NCBI GenBank assembly: GCA_035532735.1
Contig: DATKQM010000047.1
Coordinates: 1-46,812, forward strand
Origin: Chersky-840 sp035532735
GTDB taxonomy: Bacteria; Actinomycetota; Acidimicrobiia; Acidimicrobiales; UBA8190
Length of the DNA stretch: 46,812 bases
Direction: 5' to 3'
Shown: positions 23,820-31,948 of the stretch, piece after piece
Position numbering within the stretch: position 1 is the first letter of the stretch
How the letters are laid out: each line of letters begins with the position of its first letter
Position numbers and translations under genes: made by a program
Notes under the pieces: generated by a model
Told to the model about the DNA's origin: nothing
The model's database searches: none
Seen by the model: the letters and a program-made list of their open reading frames with translations, nothing else

Positions 23820-24653
23820 ATGCGATTCGGGATCGACGTGGCCCAGCAGCGGATGGAGTTCGGGGAGATCGTCGAACGGGTGCGATTCGGCGAGGCCCTC
23901 GGCTTCGACGGCGCATGGGGATTCGACCACTTCGTCCCCATGTACGGAGAAGGCCCGGGCAATTGCTTCGAGGGGATGACGACGTTGGCTGCGTTGGCGT
24001 CGGCCACGACCACCATCCGTCTCGGACTGCTCGTGACGGGTGTGACCTATCGCCATCCCTCGGTCTTGGCGGCCGAGGCGGTGACGGTGGACCACGCCAG
24101 TGGCGGTCGGCTCGAGCTCGCCCTCGGGGCCGCGTGGTTCGACCCCGAGCATCGCCAGCTCGGGTTGGAATTCCCTTCGACGGGTCGCCGCTTCGATCGG
24201 TTGGAGGACGAGCTCGAGATCCTCACGAGGCTCTTCACCGGAGAGGTCGTGTCCTACCAGGGCACCGAGATCAGTCTCGACCAGGCCCAGATGCGCCCGA
24301 TGCCCGTGCAGCGGCCACACCCACCCATCTGGATCGGAGGCTCGGGTCGGCGCCGGACAATTCCGCTCGCGGCCAAGTGGGCCGACGTCTGGCACACCTA
24401 CGGGAGCCCCGACCAACTCACCGCCTTGTCGGCGGAGCTCGACCACCTGGCCGAGGCCGCGGGCCGAGACCCGGCCTCGATCCTGCGGGCCTCGTCGCTC
24501 TCGCTCTCTGAGCCCTGGGACGACGTCCGACGCGCGGTGGCGGCCATGGGTGACATCGGGATCGGCTACCTCGTGTGCGGATGGCCCGGCGAGGGAAACG
24601 CCCGGGTCGAGGAATTCGCCTCCACCGTGATGCCGGAGTTCGCCGCCAGGTAG
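23820..24653 (+). CDS. LLM-class flavin/F420-dependent oxidoreductase
   Basis: A 277-aa luciferase-like monooxygenase-family protein. Typical segments are AEALGFDGAWGFDHFVP-like (here GEALGFDGAWGFDHF), TTLAALASATTTIRLGLLVT, YRHPSVLAAEAVTVDHASGGRLELALGAAWF, and RPHPPIWIGGSGRRRTIPLAAKWADVWH. The WFDPEHRQLG segment and the GRRFDRLEDELEIL helix are also family hallmarks. Members use FMN or coenzyme F420; F420 is likely in Actinobacteria but not proven here. The substrate is unknown. Confidence 0.92.
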   Translation: MRFGIDVAQQRMEFGEIVERVRFGEALGFDGAWGFDHFVPMYGEGPGNCFEGMTTLAALASATTTIRLGLLVTGVTYRHPSVLAAEAVTVDHASGGRLELALGAAWFDPEHRQLGLEFPSTGRRFDRLEDELEILTRLFTGEVVSYQGTEISLDQAQMRPMPVQRPHPPIWIGGSGRRRTIPLAAKWADVWHTYGSPDQLTALSAELDHLAEAAGRDPASILRASSLSLSEPWDDVRRAVAAMGDIGIGYLVCGWPGEGNARVEEFASTVMPEFAAR

Positions 24654-24696
24654 CCCCACTTCGCTCGCACGACCTGCGCTCGATCTGGCGCGGCGA

Positions 24697-25263
24697 TCAT
24701 GTGCCCGCGGTCACGGCCTTCAGCTCGTCTAGCGACTCTCGAATCAGTGTTGCGAAGTCCTGTTGAGCTGGTTCGCTGATCCAGCGTTCAAAGGCCGTTT
24801 TGAACACGGCGATGCCCGCGTCGGCAGTCAGGCTCGCGGCTGGATCACTGACGCCACGCCGGCGCAACTGGTCGGCGACCGCCGAGGCCAGCGTGGCCAT
24901 TTTGATCAGCTCTCGCTCGCGCAGATCGGCGTTTGCGTCAATGACGGCTTGGCGCTTCGTAGAGAAGTCGCGGCGCTCGTTGAAGAAGCCGGCGGTTGCC
25001 TCGAGGGCCGAGGCAACGACGGCTATCGGAGCTTCGGAATCTGGCGCTTCAGCGACGAGGGTTACGACGAACTCCTCCAGGGCGGCCGCCCCCGAGAACA
25101 GGACCTCGGGCTTGTCAGCGAAATAGCGGAAGAACGTTCGCTCGGTGAGTCCGGCCCGCTTGGCGATCTCTGCCACCGTGGTCTGCTCGAAGCCGCGCTC
25201 GCCATAGAGATCGAGGGCCGCCTGCTGCAGCCGGTCACGTGCGTCGGGCTCCCAGCGGGCCAT
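24697..25263 (-). CDS. TetR-family transcriptional regulator
   Basis: 188 aa from ATG 25263. The N-terminal HTH reads RLQQAALDLYGERGFEQTTV, AEIAKRAGLTERTFFRYFAD and KPEVLFSG, the TetR signature. The C-terminal ligand-binding region is helical. TACGAT lies exactly six bases upstream of this ATG, implying leaderless expression; in-frame ATG 25278 falls upstream of that box and is rejected. It is divergent from the SDR at 25440. Three matching 15-bp near-palindromes in between are likely operators, so it probably represses itself and the SDR. The ligand is unknown. Confidence 0.93.
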   Translation of the reverse strand: MARWEPDARDRLQQAALDLYGERGFEQTTVAEIAKRAGLTERTFFRYFADKPEVLFSGAAALEEFVVTLVAEAPDSEAPIAVVASALEATAGFFNERRDFSTKRQAVIDANADLRERELIKMATLASAVADQLRRRGVSDPAASLTADAGIAVFKTAFERWISEPAQQDFATLIRESLDELKAVTAGT

Positions 25264-25269
25264 TCGCCC

Positions 25270-25354
25270 ATCGTACATGATGACAGCCCCTGACAAATAC
25301 CTGGTAGATAGATGACAGTGGCTGACATAGATGGTACGATGGCAGCGGCTGACA
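25270..25354. promoter_or_regulatory. Divergent TetR/SDR promoter region with three operator-like 15-mers
   Basis: Near-palindromes TGACAG-N3-CTGACA occur at 25281-25295, 25313-25327 and (as TGGCAG) 25340-25354. On the plus strand ATGACA (25312-25317) and TACGAT (25335-25340), separated by 17 bases, look like a -35/-10 pair for the SDR. Operator 2 covers the -35 and operator 3 covers the -10/+1. On the minus strand TACGAT (25275-25270) is the -10 of the TetR gene and operator 1 lies just upstream. The layout is what steric repression predicts. The sites are seen in sequence and their binding to this TetR is inference. Confidence 0.7.
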
Positions 25355-25439
25355 TCCAAAGGTTCCAGCTGAAGGTGCCGACATCCAGCGGCCTACGCCC
25401 CGCGGCGAGGACGGTGGGTCCCCGACAGGAGGTTTATTC

Positions 25440-26372
25440 ATGCGCGTCTTCGTTACCGGTGCATCGGGCTGGATCGGATCCGGACTCGTCCCCGATCTCA
25501 TCGCCGCCGGCCACGAGGTGGTCGGCCTGGCCCGTTCCGACGACGCAGCGGGGGCGGTTGCCGCCCTCGGCGCCAAGGTCCATCGTGGGTCTCTCGACGA
25601 CCTCGACGGTCTGCGCACCGCGGCCGCGTCGGCCGACGGAGTGATCCACCTCGCCTTTCGCCACGACCTGGCCTTCACCGGCGACATGGCCGGAGCAGCC
25701 GCGGCCGACCGAATGGCCATCGAGGTGCTGGGAGATGCCCTGGAAGGGTCGGACCGACCTCTCGTGATCGCCTCCGGGGTCTTCGGGATCGCTCCGGGAC
25801 AGGTGGCGACCGAACAGGACGCCACCGAAGACTCCGGGGGCACCGATGTGCCCATCGAAGGTGGCCACGACCGGATGGCCAACGCCCACTACACAGTTTC
25901 ACTGGCTTCTCGTGGCGTCCGCTCGTCGGTCTTGCGGCTTCCGCCGACGTGCCACGGTGACGGCGACAACGGTTTCATGGCCATGCTGGTGGGTATCGCC
26001 CGCGACAAGGGTGTCTCGGGATACGTCGGTGACGGCTCGGCCCGCTGGCCTGCCACGCACCGACTCGATGTGGCGCGGGCTTTTCGCCTGGCGCTGGAGC
26101 AGGCACCCGGCGGCTCGACGCTCCATGGTGTGGCCGAGCAGGGCGTTCCCGGCCGGGCCTTCGCCGAGGTCATGGGACGAAAGCTCGACCTCCCGGTCGT
26201 CTCGGTCTCACCACAGGACGCGCTGGGACATTTCGGCTTCCTGGGCTTTCTCTTGCCCATTGACAGCGTGGCCTCGAGCGAGCGGACCCGCGCCGTCCTG
26301 GGGTGGGAGCCCACCCACCCGGGGCTCCTCGAGGACCTCGGTGAGGACCACTATTACTCCTCCAAGGACTGA
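25440..26372 (+). CDS. Atypical SDR / NAD(P)-dependent epimerase-like protein
   Basis: A 310-aa Rossmann protein. AGGAGG at 25427-25432 lies seven bases before the ATG. The NAD(P)-binding site is MRVFVTGASGWIGSGLVPDL, followed by GVIHLAF. The usual YxxxK pair is not obvious: the region around GGHDRMANAHYTVSLASRG has a Tyr but no Lys four residues on, so the catalytic Lys may be absent or elsewhere. PTHRLDVARAFRLALEQ is a family landmark. Regulated by the divergent TetR gene. A natural reading is a detoxification or secondary-metabolite reductase induced by the TetR ligand. Confidence 0.9.
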   Translation: MRVFVTGASGWIGSGLVPDLIAAGHEVVGLARSDDAAGAVAALGAKVHRGSLDDLDGLRTAAASADGVIHLAFRHDLAFTGDMAGAAAADRMAIEVLGDALEGSDRPLVIASGVFGIAPGQVATEQDATEDSGGTDVPIEGGHDRMANAHYTVSLASRGVRSSVLRLPPTCHGDGDNGFMAMLVGIARDKGVSGYVGDGSARWPATHRLDVARAFRLALEQAPGGSTLHGVAEQGVPGRAFAEVMGRKLDLPVVSVSPQDALGHFGFLGFLLPIDSVASSERTRAVLGWEPTHPGLLEDLGEDHYYSSKD

Positions 26373-26435
26373 GAGGCGTCTCGCCCCGCTCGGGTCCGCT
26401 CCCTTGACCAGGTCACCGATATGCGCGGCGAACCC

Positions 26436-27929
26436 TTACCCCAACGTCGTCAGTACGTTCCGGGTGATCTGTTCAATCTGTGGATCTCGCGCTGCCAGCC
26501 CATGAGCCCAGTCGGTCGACCCTGACGTCAACACCGTCGCACCCGCCTCGTTCGTGTACGCACCGAGGACCGCGTGGCCGTGACGGATGCGTTCCATCGC
26601 CTCGGGATGGCGTGTCCCGAACAGGCGTGACGCGATGTACTCCAACTCGCTCGGCTCGCCCGACTTGGGCGGACGAGGCGCAGACTCCACCGTGAAGTGC
26701 TGCGTCGGGCACGTGCCGAGGATCTCGAAGGTCGACGGTGTGCCGTCCTCGCCGGTCGGGTACGGCAGCCCGTCGCGATAGGTGAACGTGCATCCGTCAC
26801 ACTCGTAGCCGACGACGGTCGCGCCGGCACCGAGCACGTCGCCGTAGCCGAGCCCGGTGCCTTCGAAGATCCAGTGGCCGGCGCGATGCACGGTGTAACC
26901 GCCGAGACCAGCGGTCACATTTCGACCTATGCGATGGTAGCCCCCGCGGGTGAACGAGACCCCCGTCATCGCGTTTTCCGGACGACCAACGACCACATCG
27001 GACCAGAACGTCGTTACCTCCGCTTCGCGGTCGGTTCCCATCAGGGGATCGCTCTTGAAGAACCCCTTGTACCCGACCATGACGTCGTGTTCGTCGCCCT
27101 CGATGCGCACCTGCCACAACGACGTATTCCCCGAGAAGAATGCGGCATTCCCCCCGCTCCCGATGAACGCTTCGACCGTGTCTCGCATGCCGCGAGACCA
27201 GTATTCGTCATGGCCCACGGATAGATAGAGCCTCGTGTCGTCTAACACCTCGGGGTGCTCTTCGAGATCAGCGTTCGTGCACACGCCGATCTCGAACCCC
27301 TCGCGTTCGGCCCACTCGATGAACGGCAACTCCCAGTCGGGCCAACCTGCCGACCCGGCATAGCCTGACAGGTGATTGATCTGGACGTATCCCACGTGCG
27401 CGGCATTCTGCGGATCGGGCGCGCCCGTTCCCGTCACGCGCCGGCCCTTTCCTGGTGGCTTGTAGAGATAGCCCGCCGCCATCGGTCGTTGCATGGAAAC
27501 GTGGGTACCACCGGTGTACAAATTCGGTCCGCCGAAATCGTTGTAGGCGTGCCACGTATTCGTCGTCAGGGCGACCACGATGCGCGTCCCAGAAGTCGGA
27601 CGCACGACGAAGAAGGCGTAGTCGCGCCGCACCTTCTCACCAACGTCGATCTCCATGACCACCTCGTAGTAGCCCGATCGCCACGTCGGGTCGACGTCCA
27701 TTGTCATAGCGACAGGCCAACCGCACCCCTTCGAGGCAGCCCACTTCGGCGTGTCATGCTCGTCGGCCGCAACGGCGTCAGCACTGAGCACGACCTGGCG
27801 CCGCACGCCGACCCGTGCCACCTCGACCCGCACCGGCCGCCTCGCTGACGACGACATGTGCAACCCCACCTGCTCACCGGCGCACGCCGATTGCGGCCAG
27901 CAGTACCCCGTAACCACCTCGCGCTCCAT
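26436..27929 (-). CDS. N,N-dimethylformamidase beta-subunit-like C-terminal domain protein
   Basis: A 497-aa protein. The central and C-terminal segments, including VVALTTNTWHAYNDFGGPNLY, the stretch around residue 230 with YLSVGHDEYWSRGMRDTVEA, GGNAAFFSGNTSLWQVR and FTRGGYHRIG, match the large-subunit C-terminal domain of DMFase-like proteins as I recall it. Dimethylformamidase hydrolyses DMF; relatives here may hydrolyse other amides. The N-terminus (VGLHMSSSARRPVRVEVARVG) is consistent with the beta-sandwich often preceding this domain. TAAGGT is six bases before ATG 27929. Alone, without an obvious small subunit, it may not be a true DMFase. Confidence 0.75.
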   Translation of the reverse strand: MEREVVTGYCWPQSACAGEQVGLHMSSSARRPVRVEVARVGVRRQVVLSADAVAADEHDTPKWAASKGCGWPVAMTMDVDPTWRSGYYEVVMEIDVGEKVRRDYAFFVVRPTSGTRIVVALTTNTWHAYNDFGGPNLYTGGTHVSMQRPMAAGYLYKPPGKGRRVTGTGAPDPQNAAHVGYVQINHLSGYAGSAGWPDWELPFIEWAEREGFEIGVCTNADLEEHPEVLDDTRLYLSVGHDEYWSRGMRDTVEAFIGSGGNAAFFSGNTSLWQVRIEGDEHDVMVGYKGFFKSDPLMGTDREAEVTTFWSDVVVGRPENAMTGVSFTRGGYHRIGRNVTAGLGGYTVHRAGHWIFEGTGLGYGDVLGAGATVVGYECDGCTFTYRDGLPYPTGEDGTPSTFEILGTCPTQHFTVESAPRPPKSGEPSELEYIASRLFGTRHPEAMERIRHGHAVLGAYTNEAGATVLTSGSTDWAHGLAARDPQIEQITRNVLTTLG

Positions 27930-27935
27930 TTCCCG

Positions 27936-27941
27936 ACCTTA
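27936..27941 (-). promoter_or_regulatory. Putative leaderless -10 (TAAGGT-N6-ATG)
   Basis: On the minus strand TAAGGT is followed by CGGGAA and the ATG at 27929. There is no Shine-Dalgarno within the six-base gap. Confidence 0.5.
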
Positions 27942-28010
27942 ACGAGGCCCGACGGCTCGTTGCGTCCGAAGACGGGTTGGAGCAATCGTCGCCCGAGGTG
28001 CCCGGCCCGC

Positions 28011-28016
28011 TACCGT
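28011..28016 (+). promoter_or_regulatory. Putative leaderless -10 (TACCGT-N6-GTG)
   Basis: TACCGT is followed by GGCCCT and the GTG at 28023, start of the YdeI-like gene. It shares the 93-bp divergent spacer with the promoter of the gene ending at 26436. Confidence 0.5.
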
Positions 28017-28022
28017 GGCCCT

Positions 28023-28289
28023 GTGAGCAGCTCAAGGGTGCCCGGTGGGGTCGTCCACAAGCTCCCAGGAGATCTGCGCACGGCGCTGATCGCCAACCCC
28101 ACGGCACTGGTTGCCTGGAACGACATCACGCCCCTGGCCCGCAACGAGTTCATCTGCTGGGTCGAGGATGCCAAGCAGGAGATGACCCGAGAACGCCGCA
28201 TTCGCCGGACCCAGGAGGAGCTGGAGGAAGGCATGCGCCGGCCCTGCTGCTGGCCAGGGTGCAAGCACCGGGAGCGCACCGGCACGTAG
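28023..28289 (+). CDS. YdeI/OmpD-associated-family small protein
   Basis: 88 aa from GTG 28023, chosen because of the upstream -10. The motif LPGDLRTALIANPTALVAWN, then ITPLARNEFICWVEDAKQ, then TRERRIRRTQEELEEGMRRP matches the YdeI/OmpD-associated (bacteriocin-protection) family: a helical module of about 60 residues ending in a RR-I-T/K-E-L-GM segment. A Cys-rich tail CCWPGCKH follows. The family is linked to stress or membrane-protein phenotypes but no biochemical function is certain. Confidence 0.8.
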   Translation: MSSSRVPGGVVHKLPGDLRTALIANPTALVAWNDITPLARNEFICWVEDAKQEMTRERRIRRTQEELEEGMRRPCCWPGCKHRERTGT

Positions 28290-28383
28290 CGGTGGCTAGG
28301 CGCCACCTTCCCAACTACGCGACCCCGCTGATCTGCCTCGGACGTGCAACGGCTCAGCCTGCGCCGTCACGAATACTCGATCG

Positions 28384-30228
28384 TTATCGCCCCAGGAGCC
28401 AGGTCGCTGTCGCCGTGCCGCGCCGCCACGTGGTCAACGCGAGACGATGGGCTTTGCTCATCCACCGTGAGGAAGCGGCGAGCAATCGCTTGTCGGAAGT
28501 CGCGAAGCTGGAGTACCAGAACTTTCGGCGGTCGACTGCGGCCAGCGGAGGAGCGCCTCCGGGATTGATGTACAGAGCCAGAGCGATCATGACAAAGATG
28601 AGGGTGACTCCGAAGAGCGTGGCCGGGAGTGCGACGCTCGAGCTCGAGGCAGTGCTCGCCGACGCGAGCGGGCCAGAGGCGTACTGCGAGCTGCTACCCC
28701 CCGATCCGTCTCCGGGGGCGGTGCTCGGTGACGCGGCGTTCCCCGAGCTCGGCACCAGCGGGGTAACGCTGGTAGGAGCGGTGGTACTGGGTGCCAGGTC
28801 GTTCTGTGTCCCAGCCACGGCGGCTGGGGCCGCATGACGCGGGGATTTCGAAATCGAAGCCCGACCAGTCACGGCAGGCGGTGACGATGTCGGTTCGCGA
28901 GTTTGTTTGCCGAGCGGGCTCGTTGCAGCCGTCTCTGCTGTCGACGTAGACGCCGGAGCGGTCGAGGCTTGGTTCGTGGTGCCGAGTGTGACCGAGCCCG
29001 ATGTCGATCCACTCCCCGATGGAGAAGTGATCGGGGTCGGCCACACCGGAGACGACGTTGGTGTGGTCGGGGTCTGAGTCGGTGCAGCCGGGGATGTGAC
29101 CGGGGCCGAGGCAAGGGTGGTGGTGCCCGGCGTGGCCGGGCCTGACGTTGGTGCGCTCCCCGATGGAGCGGTGACGGGTGTCGAACCTCCCGGAGACGAC
29201 GTCGGTGTGGTCGACGTCGGGGCCGGCTCCATCGGGGACCCGACCGGGGTGGGAGATCCGGTGGGTGGCGCCGAGGTGGGTGGCGCCGAGGTGGGTGGCG
29301 CCGAGGTGGGCGTCGTCGGGGGGGCGGAAGTCGGGGCGGAAGTCGGGGCGGAAGTCGGGGGTTGAGCTGCGGCAGTAGCCGGGACAACGTCAAAGACGAA
29401 CGCATTCCCGTTACCGTCGACGGCCACACACGACGAATCGGAGATGCACGAGACGGCGTTCAGATTGCCGAAGAGGTCGAGCAGGGTGGGCGTCGACCAT
29501 CCAGAGCCGTTGTAGGTCACGTAGTTGCCGAAGTGGTCCACCGCGGCGCAAGAAGTCCCCACACAGGCAACAGCCGTCAACCCCCCAAGAGGGTCAACAC
29601 GGGTGAACATGGACCACGCCGACCCGTTGTAGTTGATCTCATCTCCGTAGGAGTTGACCGCGACACAAGAGGCGCTTGACGAGCATGAGACCGAAGAGAA
29701 GGGGACGCCGAACGGGTCCATCGATTGCGGAGCCGACCAGGTCGTCCCGTCGAAGGTGAGGGCTTGGCCCGAGTAGTCGACCGCCACACAGAACGAGCTG
29801 GTGGCGCAAGAGACCGAACTGAGCAGGCCCGAGGGGTCGACGAGCTTCGGAGCCGACCAGGTCGTCCCGTCGAAGGTGACGGCCTGGCCCGAGTAGTCGA
29901 CCGCCACACAGAACGAGCTGGTGGCGCACGAGACCGAGCTGAGGGCTCCTGAGGAGTCGACCGGTGTTGCCGATGACCAGGCCGAGCCGTTGTACGACCA
30001 ACCCTTCCCCCCTGCGCCCAGAGCGATGCAGGTGGACGTCGACGTGCAGGAAACTGAGGTCAGGAGGCTTGATCCCGAGGATCCGCCGCTGGCGCTCGCC
30101 TCCGCAGGCGTTGTCAGCGCCCAAGCCGTGATCAGACCGGCGATCAGGAGAAGCCCTGCCAGTGTCCGTGAGGTGCTCGCACGCGCGCCGAGAAGCCAAC
30201 GGCTGTTCGATGTCCCCCCGTGCTTCAT
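28384..30228 (-). CDS. Secreted/surface protein with Cys-repeat beta-propeller-like domain and C-terminal TM anchor
   Basis: 614 aa from ATG 30228 (GGAG seven bases upstream). A signal-anchor (TLAGLLLIAGLITAWALT) is followed by six repeats of about 40 residues, each with two Cys eight or so residues apart (SVSCATSSFCVAVDYSGQAV, then TFDGTTWSAP). They are spaced like blades of a propeller. Then comes a roughly 240-residue Pro/Thr/Ser linker and a C-terminal TM helix (ALPATLFGVTLIFVMIALAL) with a basic cytoplasmic tail. Each pair of Cys may form a disulfide per blade. Repeats 2 and 3 are nearly identical in DNA, indicating recent duplication. It is probably a cell-surface exposed protein; ligand unknown. 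Confidence 0.85.
   Translation of the reverse strand: MKHGGTSNSRWLLGARASTSRTLAGLLLIAGLITAWALTTPAEASASGGSSGSSLLTSVSCTSTSTCIALGAGGKGWSYNGSAWSSATPVDSSGALSSVSCATSSFCVAVDYSGQAVTFDGTTWSAPKLVDPSGLLSSVSCATSSFCVAVDYSGQALTFDGTTWSAPQSMDPFGVPFSSVSCSSSASCVAVNSYGDEINYNGSAWSMFTRVDPLGGLTAVACVGTSCAAVDHFGNYVTYNGSGWSTPTLLDLFGNLNAVSCISDSSCVAVDGNGNAFVFDVVPATAAAQPPTSAPTSAPTSAPPTTPTSAPPTSAPPTSAPPTGSPTPVGSPMEPAPTSTTPTSSPGGSTPVTAPSGSAPTSGPATPGTTTLASAPVTSPAAPTQTPTTPTSSPVWPTPITSPSGSGSTSGSVTLGTTNQASTAPASTSTAETAATSPLGKQTREPTSSPPAVTGRASISKSPRHAAPAAVAGTQNDLAPSTTAPTSVTPLVPSSGNAASPSTAPGDGSGGSSSQYASGPLASASTASSSSVALPATLFGVTLIFVMIALALYINPGGAPPLAAVDRRKFWYSSFATSDKRLLAASSRWMSKAHRLALTTWRRGTATATWLLGR
29261..29356. repeat. Short tandem repeats inside the Pro/Thr linker codons (15-bp x3 and 12-bp x3)
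   Basis: GTGGGTGGCGCCGAG repeats three times at 29261-29305, and GGGGCGGAAGTC three times at 29321-29356, in the coding region for the Thr/Ser/Pro/Ala linker. Both units are multiples of three and keep the frame, so copy number can vary without breaking the gene. Confidence 0.85.
29729..29942. repeat. 120-bp near-identical tandem duplication encoding propeller blades 2 and 3
   Basis: The sequence at about 29729-29822 is repeated at 29849-29942 with only a few mismatches, offset by exactly 120 bases (40 codons). It encodes SVSCATSSFCVAVDYSGQA in both copies. This is a recent, frame-preserving blade duplication. Confidence 0.85.
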
Positions 30229-30429
30229 CTCAGACTCCAGTTGGCAGCCTGTGACCGTTTCCTGGTTCGGTCCAGAGTGTCGCCACTCATGATTCCTCAA
30301 GACCTGTAGGTAGTGTCAAGTGGTTTCACCCAGGGTCCGATGAAAACCTCTCTCAGCGCGCAGTTGTGAAGGGTTCGGTACAGCTCGAGCCAGGCCGGGA
30401 GTGGATCGGCGAAACCTCCCTGCCACCGT

Positions 30430-31014
30430 TCAAACTTCAGGTGATCCCTCGAGCAATGCCCTGTCTTTGGGTGGAATCCGCGCCAACAGCGGTTTGACGA
30501 CGGTCTCCAATTCAGACATCTCCGCCGTGAGCCGCGTACGGTTCTGTGCGCTCAGGGCCGCGGCCGGAGATGTCGAGATGGCACTGATCATCGAGACAGA
30601 GAAACGCTCGACCTGCTCCAAGAACCGGCGGGCCTCGGGATCATCGAACAAACTCGAGGACGCCGTCAGCAACATTCCCGCCAAGGTCCGGAGCTCGTCT
30701 GCTGGAGCGCTCGAGCCTGGATCGTGCTCATCTCTGCGCAAGATTGCACGGCACGCTCGTCTGGCCTGGCCAAAGACGATCAATCCCTGGACAGCCACCG
30801 AAACGGAGCGCTCACGACGCTGACGTCGGGCGACCACGTCGTCGACGATGAGCCCAGCCACGGCGAGTACCAAGAGGCTGGACACGATGGAGCCTGTCAG
30901 TGAGTGTCGGTCCCACCAGGCCCGGAATCCTCCAATCCAAAGATCGCTGGCCACCAACGCCAGGAGGGTCACTGCTACGGCCGCAGCCGCCCCTCGGCGG
31001 ACGAGAGTGTTCAC
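30430..31014 (-). CDS. Small membrane protein, two TM segments
   Basis: 194 aa. The GTG at 31014 is preceded by GACCAT exactly six bases upstream. TM1 is AAAAVAVTLLALVASDLWIGG (about residues 8-28) and TM2 is IVSSLLVLAVAGLIVDDVVA (about 43-62). A helical cytoplasmic region of about 130 residues follows, with basic RRQRRERS at its start. I do not recognise a family. The amphipathic C-terminal helices might form coiled coils. It is located between the surface Cys-repeat protein and a crotonase, with no evident operon. Confidence 0.6.
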   Translation of the reverse strand: MNTLVRRGAAAAVAVTLLALVASDLWIGGFRAWWDRHSLTGSIVSSLLVLAVAGLIVDDVVARRQRRERSVSVAVQGLIVFGQARRACRAILRRDEHDPGSSAPADELRTLAGMLLTASSSLFDDPEARRFLEQVERFSVSMISAISTSPAAALSAQNRTRLTAEMSELETVVKPLLARIPPKDRALLEGSPEV

Positions 31015-31092
31015 GTCTGCATGGTCTCACGCCGCGGGATCGGCTGGCCCGGTGGCCGTGTCCGACCGTGCGAGCCCGATGCGGAACGTGTC

Positions 31093-31932
31093 TCAGTTCC
31101 CCTCGAAGCGCGGCTCGCTGCCTTCGAGCATGGCGCGCACACCCTCGATGGCGTCCGACGTTCCCGCCAGCGCGACCTGCTCCTCCAACTCGTGGCGCAT
31201 GGCCTGGCGCGCCGCGTCGGCAAGGCCGTGGCGAAGGGTCGCTCTCGTCGACGCCACCGCCAAGGGCGCCCCGGCGGCGATCAGTGTGGCCACCTCGAGC
31301 GCGACGGCTACCTCGTCGCCGGCAGGGACCGCCCGTTGGGCGATGCCGATCCTCCCCGCTTCGGCGGCGACGACCCGTCGTCCCGTGAGGAGAAGCTCCG
31401 AGGCACGCCCGGGCCCGACGACGCGAGGCAGCGTGGTGCTCAACGCGAAGCCCGGATGGATGCCGAGGCGAACGAAATTGGCCTGGAACCAGCCGAGCTC
31501 ACCGACGACACAGAGGTCACAAGCCAGAGCCAGTCCGAAACCGGCGCCGATGGCCGCCCCCTGGACGGCGGCCACCAGGGGCAGGGGAGATTCGAAGATC
31601 CGCACCGCCTGCTTGTAGAACGCGCCGGTCCGCTCCTCGAAGTTGCCCTGGTCGGTGGGGTCAGGAGCGTCACCGGAACGGAAGTCCGCGCCGGCACAGA
31701 AGGATCGGCCCTCCGAGCACACCACCGCTGCTCTGGCCACTCCCGCCAACCCGGTGACGGCGTCGGCCAAGGCACGCAGGATGGGTTCGGTGAGCAGGTT
31801 GTGGGGCGGTCGACGCAATGTGACGACGGCCACATCCCCGTCCTGGTGCACCGAGACGTCGTTGCCGGTGTCGACACCGTCTTGGGCCGCGTCGGACCGC
31901 GGCGTGGACTCATCTCGAGATCGACGCGCCAC
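31093..31932 (-). CDS. Enoyl-CoA hydratase/isomerase (crotonase) family protein
   Basis: About 279 aa from GTG 31932. Motifs are VAVVTLRRPPHNLL, the oxyanion-hole CSEGRSFCAGADF, and the AVQGAAIGAGFGLALACDL helix of the crotonase fold. However the FQANFVRLGIHPGFALSTTL segment lacks the usual PE and GG-(T/S)-E glutamates that supply acid/base catalysis in true hydratases, so it may be an isomerase-like or specialised member. The open frame runs farther upstream to 32049 only as a shadow inside the GGDEF gene; the start at 31932 lies 16 bases after that gene's stop, suggesting co-transcription. Confidence 0.88.
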   Translation of the reverse strand: MARRSRDESTPRSDAAQDGVDTGNDVSVHQDGDVAVVTLRRPPHNLLTEPILRALADAVTGLAGVARAAVVCSEGRSFCAGADFRSGDAPDPTDQGNFEERTGAFYKQAVRIFESPLPLVAAVQGAAIGAGFGLALACDLCVVGELGWFQANFVRLGIHPGFALSTTLPRVVGPGRASELLLTGRRVVAAEAGRIGIAQRAVPAGDEVAVALEVATLIAAGAPLAVASTRATLRHGLADAARQAMRHELEEQVALAGTSDAIEGVRAMLEGSEPRFEGN

Positions 31933-31948
31933 CAGACGTTGTCGGGGA

